A stretch of 64,000 nucleotides of DNA from Acidobacteriota bacterium (GCA_021781795.1 JAJXWA010000001.1:620001-684000); one strand, 5' to 3'. Counted from the stretch's first letter, positions 16,042 through 25,575 are shown. Program-made: numbers and translations. Notes: generated from the letters alone by a model not told the origin.

Positions 16042-17679
16042 ATGAAGTTACCAAGACCAAGCTCGCAAACGGCAGGAAACTCTGAGAATGCTCTCAACGT
16101 TCTCTTTCTTCATGTGCCGAAGCTCGAGAATTACTACCGGCTGATCGGAAGATTTTCATTCATCCTTTATCCCCCCATCGGCTTACTTGGCCTGGCAGAT
16201 TATCTTCGCCAGAATCGAATACGCTCTCGCATCGTTCATCTTGGCGTGGATCAACACCTGCACGGAGAGCGCCCGATTGCGACTCTGCTCGATGAACATC
16301 CCGCGCCGATCATCGGTCTTGACCTGCACTGGCACTTTCAAAGCCATGACGTGATAGAGACTGCCCGCCGGATTAAGCTAGCCGATCCGAAGAAGCGGAT
16401 CGTCCTGGGAGGCTTCACCGCGTCTCTCTTTGCGCGCGAGATTCTTGCAGAGTTCCCTTTCATCGATTTCGTCGTGCGTGGCGACGCCGAACAACCACTT
16501 GCCGATCTGGTACGACAGTGCGGAGGTGGTGAGAATTTTGCCTCTGTTCCCAATCTCTCTTATCGGGATGGTGGCGCGGTGCGTGTGAACCCTATCACAT
16601 TCGTCGCAGACGAACATCTGTTGAACCAGATCAACTATACCGACTTCACGCTTCTTCGCGATTACCGGGAATACATCGAACATTTTTCGCGCTACGTCAG
16701 GTTGCCTGGGTCCCTCGAACACCTGCAAAGCCTCCTCTTCTCGAAGTACACCAGTTATCCAGTTTTTATTGGGAGAGGATGCAGCTTTGACTGTAGCTAT
16801 TGCGGCGGATCGCACCGTGCTCAGGAGATGATCGCGTCACGAGGACGCACTGTGTTGCGCTCGCCGGGTGCGGTCTTAGATTCCATACGCGACCTTGCGC
16901 ATTATGGCTTTGACTTTGCCTGCCTTGCTTCTGACTGCATTCCGCCGGCCCAGGCCGATGCCTTCTATCTCCCCATCTTCCAGGCTATCCAGAAAGAGCA
17001 ATTACCGATTGCGGTCGAGGTCGAACGAAACTTCCTGCCAACCGAAGATTTTCTGGAAACCTTCAGTAGACTTCCGCTTAAGTCCTCTTTCATAACTCTC
17101 TCCCCCCACACACACAATGACACGCTTCGCCGTGCGAATCATCTGCATCGCTATGAAATCACGGAGATGGAGGCGTGCCTGGAACGAATGGCGAAGCTTC
17201 AAATTCAGGTGCGCGTCTGCTTCACATCTGGCCTTCCATTTGAAACCGATAAAGATATGCAAGAGATGGCGGCCTACCAGAAGCATTTGCGCCGACGCTT
17301 TCCTCTTGCCGACATACGCACCGCAATGATCGAGATTGAGCCGGGCAGCCCGATGAGTAGGAACCCTGAACATTATGGCCTGCGCGTTGATCGCTCCACG
17401 TTTCTGGACTATTACCGTTACCACAGCAATCCTCACCAAGACCATTGGATGGCGCTCGGGTTCGACCGTGATGGATGCCCTTCGCAAGCCGATACATCTA
17501 GATTCTTCTGCAAGAATTTTTGTCGCCGATTCGGGACTGGAGCGCTCTCTCCTATTCTGTGCACGGCGTTTGGAACACTGCGTATGGCGGGAGCATTTCC
17601 CATTTTGAACTCGGTGTTGGGCCTGCAAAAGCTTGGCACACCCCGGAAGATCCAAAAGTCTTCTTCGTCCGCTCGATGA
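16042..17679 (+). CDS. Orphan B12-binding-type radical SAM protein
   Basis: A 545-residue enzyme with an N-terminal cobalamin-binding-like Rossmann domain (about 18-160: LFLHVP, YPPIGLLGLADYL, RIVLGGFTASLF, IDFVVRGDAE) followed by a radical SAM barrel with CSFDCSYC (Cys247, Cys251, Cys254) ligating a 4Fe-4S cluster. The C-terminal part has extra cysteines (FFCKNFCRRFGTG and ILCTA) that may bind an additional cofactor or metal. Family members methylate unactivated carbons or rearrange lipids, tetrapyrroles or antibiotics; nothing nearby reveals the substrate, since the neighbours are an M16 peptidase and pyrE. The start is the first ATG and lacks a Shine-Dalgarno site. The classification is firm, the reaction unknown. 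Confidence 0.85.
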   Translation: MKLPRPSSQTAGNSENALNVLFLHVPKLENYYRLIGRFSFILYPPIGLLGLADYLRQNRIRSRIVHLGVDQHLHGERPIATLLDEHPAPIIGLDLHWHFQSHDVIETARRIKLADPKKRIVLGGFTASLFAREILAEFPFIDFVVRGDAEQPLADLVRQCGGGENFASVPNLSYRDGGAVRVNPITFVADEHLLNQINYTDFTLLRDYREYIEHFSRYVRLPGSLEHLQSLLFSKYTSYPVFIGRGCSFDCSYCGGSHRAQEMIASRGRTVLRSPGAVLDSIRDLAHYGFDFACLASDCIPPAQADAFYLPIFQAIQKEQLPIAVEVERNFLPTEDFLETFSRLPLKSSFITLSPHTHNDTLRRANHLHRYEITEMEACLERMAKLQIQVRVCFTSGLPFETDKDMQEMAAYQKHLRRRFPLADIRTAMIEIEPGSPMSRNPEHYGLRVDRSTFLDYYRYHSNPHQDHWMALGFDRDGCPSQADTSRFFCKNFCRRFGTGALSPILCTAFGTLRMAGAFPILNSVLGLQKLGTPRKIQKSSSSAR

Positions 17680-17738
17680 TTCCTGGCAGGCTGCACCAAC
17701 TGGCTATGTTTGGCAGGTAAGCCATTACAATCACTGTG

Positions 17739-18353
17739 ATGACCGAATCCACCTACGCGCAGAAACTGCTCTCTCTGCTGGCCCGCACCAGCTTGCGTCT
17801 TGGCCAGTTCAAGCTCTCATCGGGGGGCACAAGCGACTACTACATCGATTGCAGGACCACCACACTTCATGCAGAGGGCGGCCGTCTTACCGGCCACGCT
17901 ATTCTCGAGTTGCTGGAGCAGTACAGAATCGACGCCGTGGCTGTCGGCGGCCTCACGATGGGAGCGGATCCGATTGTCTCCAACGTGGCCACTGCAAGCG
18001 CATGGCGCGCACAGACCCAACCCTCAATGCCGCTGCTGCATGGATTTCTGGTGCGTAAGGCAGAGAAAGCGCACGGCACAGGACGCCGCATCGAAGGCTT
18101 TTGCTGTGAGGGCGCACGCGTCGTCATCGTCGATGACGTCTGCACCACCGGCGCTTCTACGATTCACGCGCTGGAGGCCGCGCGCGAAGCAGGCATGGTG
18201 ATTGCCGCAGTGGTCTGCATCGTGGAACGTGAAGAAGCGCACGGGAGGCCTGCGGTCGAAGCGGCGGCAGCGGGGGCGCCTTTTCTGCGTCTCTTCACGG
18301 CACAAGAGGTGCGCGCCGAGCACGTGCGACAATTGCAGTCCACCTCAAAGTAA
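17739..18353 (+). CDS. pyrE: Orotate phosphoribosyltransferase
   Basis: Cytosolic enzyme converting orotate and PRPP to orotidine 5'-phosphate in pyrimidine synthesis. The 204-residue protein shows the PRPP-binding signature VVIVDDVCTTGAST (about residues 130-143), the N-terminal LRLGQFKLSSGGTSDYYIDCR that contacts orotate, and the loop VRKAEKAHGTGRRIEG with the catalytic lysines. I give the ATG at 17739; a GTG one codon earlier (17736) is equally possible. A TACAAT box (17726-17731) sits 7 nt upstream of the ATG and there is no clear ribosome-binding site. No other pyr gene is adjacent. Confidence 0.94.
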   Translation: MTESTYAQKLLSLLARTSLRLGQFKLSSGGTSDYYIDCRTTTLHAEGGRLTGHAILELLEQYRIDAVAVGGLTMGADPIVSNVATASAWRAQTQPSMPLLHGFLVRKAEKAHGTGRRIEGFCCEGARVVIVDDVCTTGASTIHALEAAREAGMVIAAVVCIVEREEAHGRPAVEAAAAGAPFLRLFTAQEVRAEHVRQLQSTSK

Positions 18354-18391
18354 ACTGGCTTCGGACAGGACTCGCCTCTGCAAAAGCAGCA

Positions 18392-18419
18392 GGCCACCCT
18401 GTCTGAGAACAGGATGGCC
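18392..18419. terminator. Bidirectional hairpin between pyrE and the OmpA/Pal gene
   Basis: Arms GGCCACCCTGT (18392-18402) and ACAGGATGGCC (18409-18419) pair over 11 bp with one wobble and a 6-nt loop. It lies between two convergent stops (18353 and 18454), so it can serve both transcripts. Confidence 0.55.
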
Positions 18420-18453
18420 CGTTGAGTTTGCCTCCGATTGGGTCGAGCGTTGC

Positions 18454-19176
18454 CTAGTTTCCGCTACCAGCCGACGCAGATTGCCCCTGATCGCTGGGCG
18501 CCAGGTTCGTGAGGAGCTGGACCTGGACCCGCCGGTTCTTCTTGCGGCCCTCAGCCGTATCGTTGGACGCGACTTCCTGATCTTTGCCGATGCCGATGAG
18601 ATAGAAGCGATGAGCCGGAATGTTGTACTTGGAAGCAAGGTACTGCACCACCGCATCCGCGCGGCGCTGGCTCAGATCGTAGTTGTACTGTGCGGATCCG
18701 GTGGAATCGGTTCCACCCGTCACCTCGAGGATGTAGCTCTTCGCCGAACTGAGTTTCGATCCAAAGTCATCTAGCTGGTCTTTGTCATCCTGGGTGAGCA
18801 CCGCCTTGTCGAAGCCGAAGGTCACGGTCACGTCCGCGAGTTGCTTATAGTTATCCAGGCCCTTGACCACGCTGTCCAGTGAGTCGGCGCGGGTCACCGC
18901 ATCATTCGCCGCAGTCTGCGCGTCATTTGCGGCCTTTGCAGCATCTTGCGCATTTTGCGCTGCAGCATCCGCTGCGGTCTGTGCATGCTGAATCCCGGAT
19001 TGCGCGCGTTGATCCGTATCCTGAATCGCGCGGCCGTTCGCGGCTGTCTTGTCTTCCAGTTGTCCTGTGTGCTCAACCAGCGGTGCAGTCTGATTCCGTA
19101 CGTAGTTCTTGCTTGCGCATCCCGTCACACTGGCTACCGCAAAAGCGACAAGAATCACCTTGCCGAGTGTCTGCAT
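18454..19176 (-). CDS. Pal/OmpA-family peptidoglycan-associated lipoprotein
   Basis: Outer-membrane lipoprotein that would tether the outer membrane to peptidoglycan. Starting at 19176 (GGGAGAGAC ribosome site 6-7 nt upstream) it has a lipoprotein signal peptide with the lipobox VTGC (Cys about 19). Then follows an alanine-rich, heptad-like region (about 40-115) of A/D/Q repeats resembling Lpp-type coiled coils, and a C-terminal OmpA domain (about 120-225) with VTFGFDKAVLT, a GGTDSTGSAQYN loop replacing the usual GHTD-type motif, and KKNRRVQVQLL. The gene stands alone, away from tol genes, so it may be an OmpA-like tether rather than the Tol-Pal partner itself. The long Ala-rich stalk is the unusual part. 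Confidence 0.88.
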   Translation of the reverse strand: MQTLGKVILVAFAVASVTGCASKNYVRNQTAPLVEHTGQLEDKTAANGRAIQDTDQRAQSGIQHAQTAADAAAQNAQDAAKAANDAQTAANDAVTRADSLDSVVKGLDNYKQLADVTVTFGFDKAVLTQDDKDQLDDFGSKLSSAKSYILEVTGGTDSTGSAQYNYDLSQRRADAVVQYLASKYNIPAHRFYLIGIGKDQEVASNDTAEGRKKNRRVQVQLLTNLAPSDQGQSASAGSGN

Positions 19177-19463
19177 TGTCTCTCCCATCTTTCGCTGCCG
19201 TCTCAATTGGACTAAGCTTCCAGGCAGCGCCTAAACATTTATCGACTTCTATGCATTCACTTCGCCAAACTGAGTACCTAACCCAAGCAATTTACATTCA
19301 ATCGCTTACCTTTCATACAGATGCCACCAGCCGAACAGGACAGTGTGTATTTTTTACCTACAGAGGAAGGAATTCCTACGAGACTCAAACCTTGCCCGTT
19401 GAGGCAGCTGGATGACCGCAGCCCGCTATCCTAGACAAGAGAAGATCCGTACCCCACTCCACC

Positions 19464-21395
19464 ATGGACCTGCACGAAAAAATCAGGACACTTCCGACGC
19501 AGCCGGGCGTCTATCTCTACAAAAACGCCGAAGGCCAGGTAATCTATGTCGGCAAGGCGAATAACCTGCGTTCGCGGGTGCGTTCTTACCTGCTGGAAGC
19601 CTCTCAGGCAAATGCCAAAACCGGCTCCCTGATGCGCGAGGCCGTGGACCTCGACTACATTCTGGTGGCCAATGAGCACGAAGCGCTCGCCCTCGAAAAC
19701 AATCTGATCAAAGAGCGGAAGCCGCGCTTCAACATCCTTCTGCGGGACGACAAGACCTATCCTTATGTGAAACTGACCCTCGCCGACCGCTATCCAAAGG
19801 TGTTTGTCACGCGACGTCTGCGCAAGGATGGCTCCGCCTACTACGGCCCCTACTTCCCGGGGAATCTTGCCTACCGCGTAGTGGAACTGATCCATCGCAG
19901 TTTTCTCCTTCCAAGCTGCAAGGTGGACCTGTCGCGTTATCATCCTCGCGCCTGCCTGCAGTACTACATCCATCGGTGTCTTGGTCCTTGCGTGGAAGGC
20001 CTGACCACGCCCGAGATTTACAGGAATGCGGTCCGTGATGCGCAGCTCTTTCTCGAAGGCCGCCACAGTGAGCTGGAGCGGAGCCTGACAGAGCGCATGA
20101 ATGCGGCCGCTGACGCCGAGCAATTTGAAATGGCAGCCCGCTTGCGCGATCAGCTCTCGACGGTGCGCCAGCTCAGTGAGAAACAGAGAATCGCTACCGC
20201 CGAGCAGAACGACGACGCCGACGTTTTCGGTTTCCACTTCGAAGACGGAAGCCTTGCCGTAAATCTCTTTCACATGCGCGCAGGCAAAATTGTGGACCGC
20301 CGTGAATTTTTCTGGGAAGACTTGCCCGATCCGATGGAGCTCAGCGGCGACGCCCCACAGAGTGAGCAGGCCGCTTCTCGCGCGGAGAGATCCGATGCGA
20401 GTGCCGCGGAAGATACGGCGCGCGGTTTCGATCCGGCACAGGTCTTCTCTGCCCTGCTCAAACAGCTCTACATTGACCAGCATTACGTGCCACGCTCCAT
20501 CTTTGTACCTGTAGATTTTCCTGATCGAGAATCCCTTGGCGCCTTGCTGAGCGAACGCGCCGGCCGCCGCATCGAGCTGGCTGTTCCACAACGAGGCGAG
20601 AAGCGTTCCCTCGTTGATCTTGCTGGACAGAACGCCCGGCAGTCGCACACGCAGCGATTCCGCGTGCTTGCGCCCTCACGCAAGGCAATCCAGGACGCGC
20701 TCGCAGATGCGCTCATGCTGCCTGAACTCCCTCGCCGCATCGAGTGCTTCGACATCTCGCACATTCAAGGTGCGGAGACCGTTGCCTCGCTGGTCGTGTG
20801 GGAAGACGGCCAGATGAATAAGTCTGCTTATCGGAAATTCAAGATTCAGACTGTCAAGGGAGTGGACGACTTCGCCTCTATGCGCGAAGTCGTGCATCGG
20901 CGCTATCACCGTCTTAGAGACGAAGACCAGCCCATGCCCTCCCTTGTGCTCATCGATGGTGGGCTCGGCCAGTTGCACGCTGCGGCAGACGCGCTGGAAG
21001 AACTGGGCTTCACGTCACAGCCGCTCGCTTCCATCGCAAAGCGAGAAGAGGTGATCTACCTCTACGGCAGCGAAGACGAGCCCGTCGTCCTGGATCGCAG
21101 ATCGCCGGTCCTGCACCTCGTGCAACTCATCCGCGATGAAAGCCATCGCTTTGCCGTTGGGTACCACCGCCAGCGCCGCGCCATGCGCGATCGTGATTCC
21201 GCGCTGCTCGACGTCGCTGGCGTTGGCCAGCAAACACGCCAGCGCCTGCTCACTCACTTTGGCAGCCTGCGCGAGGTTCAGCAGGCCACCGAGGAGTCCC
21301 TTGCGGCCGTTGTTCCAGCGCGGCTTGCCCAGTCGATCTGGAGGCACTTCCACACGAATGGACCGCAGGCTGGTGAAACGCCAAAAATGAAATGA
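19464..21395 (+). CDS. uvrC: Excinuclease ABC subunit C
   Basis: Nucleotide-excision-repair nuclease that makes both incisions with UvrB at a damaged site. Domains in order: GIY-YIG nuclease (PGVYLYKNAEGQVIYVGKAN, about 13-32), a cysteine-containing middle, a UVR UvrB-binding segment (AEQFEMAARLRDQL, about 215-228), the RNase H-like second nuclease (IECFDISHIQG, DxSH motif near 430, and VLIDGGLGQL), and helix-hairpin-helix repeats (LLDVAGVGQQTRQRLL). At 643 residues it is a little longer than E. coli UvrC, with an acidic insertion around 290-320. It is the only gene between divergent and convergent neighbours and ends just before the tRNA on the opposite strand. Confidence 0.96.
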   Translation: MDLHEKIRTLPTQPGVYLYKNAEGQVIYVGKANNLRSRVRSYLLEASQANAKTGSLMREAVDLDYILVANEHEALALENNLIKERKPRFNILLRDDKTYPYVKLTLADRYPKVFVTRRLRKDGSAYYGPYFPGNLAYRVVELIHRSFLLPSCKVDLSRYHPRACLQYYIHRCLGPCVEGLTTPEIYRNAVRDAQLFLEGRHSELERSLTERMNAAADAEQFEMAARLRDQLSTVRQLSEKQRIATAEQNDDADVFGFHFEDGSLAVNLFHMRAGKIVDRREFFWEDLPDPMELSGDAPQSEQAASRAERSDASAAEDTARGFDPAQVFSALLKQLYIDQHYVPRSIFVPVDFPDRESLGALLSERAGRRIELAVPQRGEKRSLVDLAGQNARQSHTQRFRVLAPSRKAIQDALADALMLPELPRRIECFDISHIQGAETVASLVVWEDGQMNKSAYRKFKIQTVKGVDDFASMREVVHRRYHRLRDEDQPMPSLVLIDGGLGQLHAAADALEELGFTSQPLASIAKREEVIYLYGSEDEPVVLDRRSPVLHLVQLIRDESHRFAVGYHRQRRAMRDRDSALLDVAGVGQQTRQRLLTHFGSLREVQQATEESLAAVVPARLAQSIWRHFHTNGPQAGETPKMK

Positions 21396-21456
21396 GCCGC
21401 AGCGTAAGAGAGAACTATGCGAACGGGAATCTGATGCGATGCTACCTGACGGGTAC

Positions 21457-21532
21457 TGGTGGACGCGGTAGGAATCGAACCTACAACCTGTCGGTTAAGA
21501 GCCGAATGCTCTGCCAGTTGAGCTACGCGTCC
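21457..21532 (-). tRNA. tRNA-Lys (anticodon CTT)
   Basis: Reading the minus strand, a full cloverleaf forms: a perfect 7-bp acceptor GGACGCG/CGCGTCC, D-stem GCTC/GAGC, anticodon loop CTCTTAA with anticodon CTT (27-43 pair mismatched), T-arm GTAGG-TTCGATT-CCTAC, discriminator A and an encoded 3' CCA. A possible promoter -10 (TATAGT on the minus strand, 21608-21613) lies about 75 nt upstream. It converges with uvrC. Confidence 0.96.
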
Positions 21533-21662
21533 AATTCAGGTGGGAACCATGTCACAGGAGCACCGGACATGGCGGAGAGAGCGAAGAATTCGCCGTCACA
21601 CACTTCGACTATAGCACAGTGTGTTGGAGCCGCGAAAGATGTTTGGCACGCTTATGGCGTGC

Positions 21663-23345
21663 TCAGAACGTGAAGGCCAGGCCTGCACCAATTGCTCGTT
21701 GCCCCTGCGCAAAGATGAGCGTTGAGCCATCGGGAAGCACAAATGGACGATACCCCTCGGCCAGTAGATTGCTGACGTCCAGCACCGCATCGATACCACC
21801 GACTCCCTCAGCTCGCTCATGTATCGGTTGACGCAGCCGGAGCGTGAAGTAGGGCTCAAGTGCATCCTGAGAAAATGGGGTCACGGAAGTGACCGTATCC
21901 GCTGGCTGCCATCGGTAGGTTGCGCTCCAATGCGTGTTCGTACCCTCCAAAGTGCCGGAGAGCGAAAGCGCATAGGTCTGCACACGACGAGGACGCGCCG
22001 ACGCCAGAATCTGGCTCAGCGGTACGGAGTGTTGCGGCGATGGCATCGCCAACGCGCTGCCATTGACGTACCCGAGCTGCATGCGATTGCCACCCGGCAG
22101 TCTGTGCTCAATTGAGGCCATCACTCCAGAACCGGAGTAATTTTGACCGGCGGCACGCATTAATCCGCTCGTCTGGTCATAAAGCGCCTGAGTAACGATG
22201 GGGGCGTGCCCGGATGCGGCGGCTTCGAGAATCGGATTCTGGACTTTGTCGCTAAAGAGCACGATCGACATGCCAGCATCGTCGGTCTGTCGCTGCCATC
22301 CAATCTCCTGGTGCAATCCCTTCTCAACCGTCAGATTGCCATTCCGAGTCACAAGTGCAGGCAACCAATATCCGACCTGCGATGCGTCCGCAATCGAACC
22401 GGAAACTGCCATTGTTGTCATCCGGTAGGCAATCGTGGAATTCCCTGCGCTCCATGCGATGGATGCAAATGGCAGGCCCTCGACCAGTGTGGCGCTGTTC
22501 TCCGACGCAAAGCTCGCGAAGACCTGCGATGCGCCAATCTCCGCCTGCAGCGCTGGACCGAGTCGAATCGTTTCATCACTCCGAAGCGCGGCTTCCTCAA
22601 TTCCTTCAGAACCGGCGCCGTCAATTTCAGGATTGATTGAGACCGCTGCGAGCGACTGCACCGAGCCTGCGAAGCCGAGATCCTGGTTAAATCCCAGCAT
22701 GGACTCCATACCGCCGTCTGTTCCCGGCGCGAAATCAACGCTTGCGAGCAGTTCCCTGCTGCCCGATGGCGTGTCCTGCATCGACGCGATAATGCGCTCG
22801 CCGCTCTCTCCAAAGGTCCCGGCCTGACCTGTCGCCATGAGCCGCGCCTTCAGCCGGGGCCGTCCGCCGGCTCCGTCAGAGACCACCAGCAATGGGCCAT
22901 CTTCCAGCCACCGCAGCAGCGGCCGGTTCGCGGCGGATCGCAGTGTCCACGCCCAGTCGTCTTTGGGTTCGTTGGCCGCCTTAGGCTGAGCCGGCAGCCA
23001 TTGCATCACTTCGTAGAGAGTGCTGAGGGTCAGGTTGACGACGGTTCCCCGGCGCACCCGCACGCCCTCGCGCAACGAAGGCAGAAACGACGTCGCCACG
23101 GCCTTGACCTGGTAGCGTCCGGGGACAATGCCAGAAAATGAAAACCTGCCTTTTGCGTCGGTGTACACCGCCATCACAACGGAGAAATTCGGCTGGAGAA
23201 GCTGCACGAGGGCGCCAATCTGCGGCTCACCCGCGGAATCCCGCACCACCCCGGTCACCGATCCGGGGCCTGCCCCGTGGAGCGGAGCTGTCGCTGCTGC
23301 TAGCAGCGCGACGCACAATCCGAGATGGAGCCTGCGCAATATCAC
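21663..23345 (-). CDS. Carboxypeptidase-regulatory-domain beta-barrel protein (TonB-receptor-like, no plug)
   Basis: Exported, probably outer-membrane protein of about 560 residues. I place the start at the GTG at 23345, which gives a signal peptide (ILRRLHLGLCVALLAAATAPLHG); the frame is open up to a GTG at 23447 directly after the upstream stop, so the start is uncertain. After the signal come a carboxypeptidase-regulatory-like domain (GSVTGVVRDSAGEPQIGALVQ, about 25-110), a divergent linker, and a long beta-strand-rich C-terminal half ending in LAFTF, a terminal aromatic as in outer-membrane barrels. No TonB box or plug is recognised. Acidobacteria carry many such proteins. It follows the GWxTD gene on the same strand with no intergenic room, suggesting one operon. 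Confidence 0.7.
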   Translation of the reverse strand: MILRRLHLGLCVALLAAATAPLHGAGPGSVTGVVRDSAGEPQIGALVQLLQPNFSVVMAVYTDAKGRFSFSGIVPGRYQVKAVATSFLPSLREGVRVRRGTVVNLTLSTLYEVMQWLPAQPKAANEPKDDWAWTLRSAANRPLLRWLEDGPLLVVSDGAGGRPRLKARLMATGQAGTFGESGERIIASMQDTPSGSRELLASVDFAPGTDGGMESMLGFNQDLGFAGSVQSLAAVSINPEIDGAGSEGIEEAALRSDETIRLGPALQAEIGASQVFASFASENSATLVEGLPFASIAWSAGNSTIAYRMTTMAVSGSIADASQVGYWLPALVTRNGNLTVEKGLHQEIGWQRQTDDAGMSIVLFSDKVQNPILEAAASGHAPIVTQALYDQTSGLMRAAGQNYSGSGVMASIEHRLPGGNRMQLGYVNGSALAMPSPQHSVPLSQILASARPRRVQTYALSLSGTLEGTNTHWSATYRWQPADTVTSVTPFSQDALEPYFTLRLRQPIHERAEGVGGIDAVLDVSNLLAEGYRPFVLPDGSTLIFAQGQRAIGAGLAFTF

Positions 23346-23447
23346 TCGCTTGGGTGACCTGGCGACGCCCCTGGCAAATGTACTTTCAACAAATTTTCCA
23401 AAAGCCACCGAATCTACGTTCAGCTGGCTGCCCCACACTACGCACAC

Positions 23448-25184
23448 CTATTGCACAACAAAAGGTGCAGACTGTGCAATCTCCTGCTTGGAAATTTCGT
23501 CGTTCACCTTAATCGTGACCTTATACTTGCCGGGCTGGAGACCCGCAATCGGAAGCGTCCGTTCCAGCGTCAACTGGTCGCTGTGCGCTCCTAAATCTTT
23601 TGATTCCAACTGTTTCTCAAACACGACTGCGTTGCTTGCGGTGTCGGTAATCTGGTACGTCACCATCGCCTGGTTGCTCTTTGTAGCTTCGTCGATCCCC
23701 AAATTGTAGACCTGCATCCAGAAGTTCAGTTCCTGACCGCGCTTGAAATCGACCGGTGTCGCCGGGTTCGGACTGACGCGCGGACAAATGTGAGTGTTGC
23801 CGATAATGCAGCTTCCCTGCCCGATGTCGTGGGACGAAACCGTGTTCATCTCATCACCGAGAATCAGCGAGGAAGTCGCGAGCTTTTCGTCGTTGAACTC
23901 AGGCACATTCAAAGCCGACCCGTAGAGGCCCACGTGGTCCGGATTATTCACGTCCTTGATGGCGATGTCGAGCCGGTAGAGTCCGGGCAGCAGCGGCAGA
24001 GCCTTCCAGTAGACAGAACGCCGGTCGAGCGACTTCTCCAGCAGCTCGGCCGGTTGCTCGACCTCAACCGTGTCCTCAAAGGTCTGAACCGTCTTATGCG
24101 TCAGGGTGGTCACCTTGCCGAGGATATTCACCACGCCGGTAGCGACACCGGTCTTGGTCACGAAGGTGATGTCGCGATTCTTGATCTGGACAGTAATCGG
24201 CACCAGCACCGTGTTGTCCGTGACGCGCACAAAATCCGTCCGCACATCAAAAGGAAAGATGGGGCCTTCGATCAGCTTGTGTTCCGAGATGAAATTGTCG
24301 AGGTCTTTGAACTTGACCGGTGGCGGGGCGAAGAGCTTCGCAGCCAGTTCAATCCGATCAAATTGCTTGGAAGACTCTCCGGAACCAAGAGGGCCGTTGC
24401 CAAGGGATTCAAAGCCACCCTTGAATCGGTCAGCCTTCTTGGCCATGCCCATTTCTTCCCACTGGGTTGCGCCCATGCCGGGAACATGAGAGAGCGCGTC
24501 TTTCTCACCGCGGTCGATGGTGAAATGGTAGTCGCCGCACATGCAGGTATCGACGAATTCGATATCAATATTCTCGCCAATGCCTTCGAGATAGCGGTAG
24601 TGCCAGACCTCGAACGGAAATGTAGAGGTCTCGCCGCCGCCTTCATCCATTGGACGTGTGTAGGCACCGCCGGATGGGTGGGAATCGATGGAGTCGGGGG
24701 CGCCAAAGGAGATGTAGATGTGGCCCCGGTCTGTCTTCCAGCCCGGCTTGCCCGCCGCGTAATGCTCGTTCGCATAAGCGATGCGACGATAGTGCTCTTC
24801 GCGGAACTCGTTTTCGGGGGAATCGGGATTGGGATTGCGGCGGAGCCAGAACTGCTCGATGAACGCCTCGCGCTCCTCATCGTTGCTCAGATTCCTGAAG
24901 GCCTTGCGCTCTTCATCCGAGATGATGTAGGCGACGTCCTGATCCAGCCACGTCTTGTAGGCGCCCTTCAACTCCTGACGGACTGCCTTCTGCGCAGCGA
25001 ATCGTTCCTTGTCGCTGCGAGGCCGCTTGAGGGGATCCACTTCCTGATCCTGGCTCGTATCGGAGGCAGTCGCGGAATCCGCGGAGGAAGCCTTCGCATT
25101 CTGTGCCTGCAAACGGCTCCCGTGCATGAACAACAAGCCGCACCCAAGCGCGGCGGAGAGAATAACGCGACTGTTCAACCTCAT
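23448..25184 (-). CDS. GWxTD domain-containing exported protein
   Basis: Secreted or periplasmic protein of 578 residues with a GWxTD domain, a module known from Acidobacteria and Bacteroidetes and of undefined function. The start at 25184 gives a signal peptide (MRLNSRVILSAALGCGLLF...LQAQ); the frame is open 40 codons further without one. The domain core shows FIEQFWLRRNPNPDSPENEF, the name-giving GWKTDRG (about residue 150) and YISFGAPD. The C-terminal 350 residues are beta-rich with a final Ig-like unit (LQPGKYKVTIKVND). A short cysteine cluster (DTCMCGDYHF) lies near residue 215. It is followed directly by the barrel protein gene; a good promoter precedes it. Function unknown. Confidence 0.85.
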   Translation of the reverse strand: MRLNSRVILSAALGCGLLFMHGSRLQAQNAKASSADSATASDTSQDQEVDPLKRPRSDKERFAAQKAVRQELKGAYKTWLDQDVAYIISDEERKAFRNLSNDEEREAFIEQFWLRRNPNPDSPENEFREEHYRRIAYANEHYAAGKPGWKTDRGHIYISFGAPDSIDSHPSGGAYTRPMDEGGGETSTFPFEVWHYRYLEGIGENIDIEFVDTCMCGDYHFTIDRGEKDALSHVPGMGATQWEEMGMAKKADRFKGGFESLGNGPLGSGESSKQFDRIELAAKLFAPPPVKFKDLDNFISEHKLIEGPIFPFDVRTDFVRVTDNTVLVPITVQIKNRDITFVTKTGVATGVVNILGKVTTLTHKTVQTFEDTVEVEQPAELLEKSLDRRSVYWKALPLLPGLYRLDIAIKDVNNPDHVGLYGSALNVPEFNDEKLATSSLILGDEMNTVSSHDIGQGSCIIGNTHICPRVSPNPATPVDFKRGQELNFWMQVYNLGIDEATKSNQAMVTYQITDTASNAVVFEKQLESKDLGAHSDQLTLERTLPIAGLQPGKYKVTIKVNDEISKQEIAQSAPFVVQ

Positions 25185-25575
25185 GACCGTGTAACACCCC
25201 TGCAACACATATTCTACGGGTCCGCACAATCGCGGGCAAGGCTGGCCCGAGGATACTTTTGGCGCACTTTGCCCCATTCGACGAACCATAGCAGGAAAGG
25301 TCATCCGAAAACCTTCCGGTAATGAGTGAGACTTGTACCTTTCGCGCGGCGTCCAAGAGGTAGGAAAATCAGTTGTGGTGGCTTCCTGAAGATGTGTTCG
25401 TCCGCCTGCCCGAATTCACCAGGATCACAGAAATGGTTGATGCCGTTCAGGTGGCAGGACATCAAATTGCAAACAGTTCCCGAGCAATTCCAACGATATA
25501 CTGGTGGCTCACTGGGAACCACGAGGGCCTTCGTTCCGTAATTGTGAAGAGTCAGGCCCGGAGCACTCACGAACG
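25185..25575. other. Divergent intergenic region, no gene seen
   Basis: About 390 nt between the GWxTD gene (minus) and the MacA-like adaptor gene (plus). Short open frames here show no family similarity, poor starts and no ribosome sites. It holds the GWxTD promoter; on the plus side only isolated AT-rich hexamers (for example TATACT at about 25498) are visible, without a matching -35. Confidence 0.5.
25211..25239 (-). promoter_or_regulatory. Sigma-70-type promoter of the GWxTD gene
   Basis: Minus strand: TTGCCC (25234-25239), a 17-nt spacer, TAGAAT (25211-25216). The predicted start near 25204 leaves a leader of about 20 nt. Confidence 0.55.

Noticed and set aside
19431..20648. 405-residue open frame antisense to uvrC
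   Set aside because: The opposite strand carries an unmistakable UvrC with two nucleases; the antisense frame shows no family pattern.
23790..25322. 510-residue open frame antisense to the GWxTD gene
   Set aside because: The GWxTD gene has a signal peptide, promoter and domain motif; the antisense frame has none.
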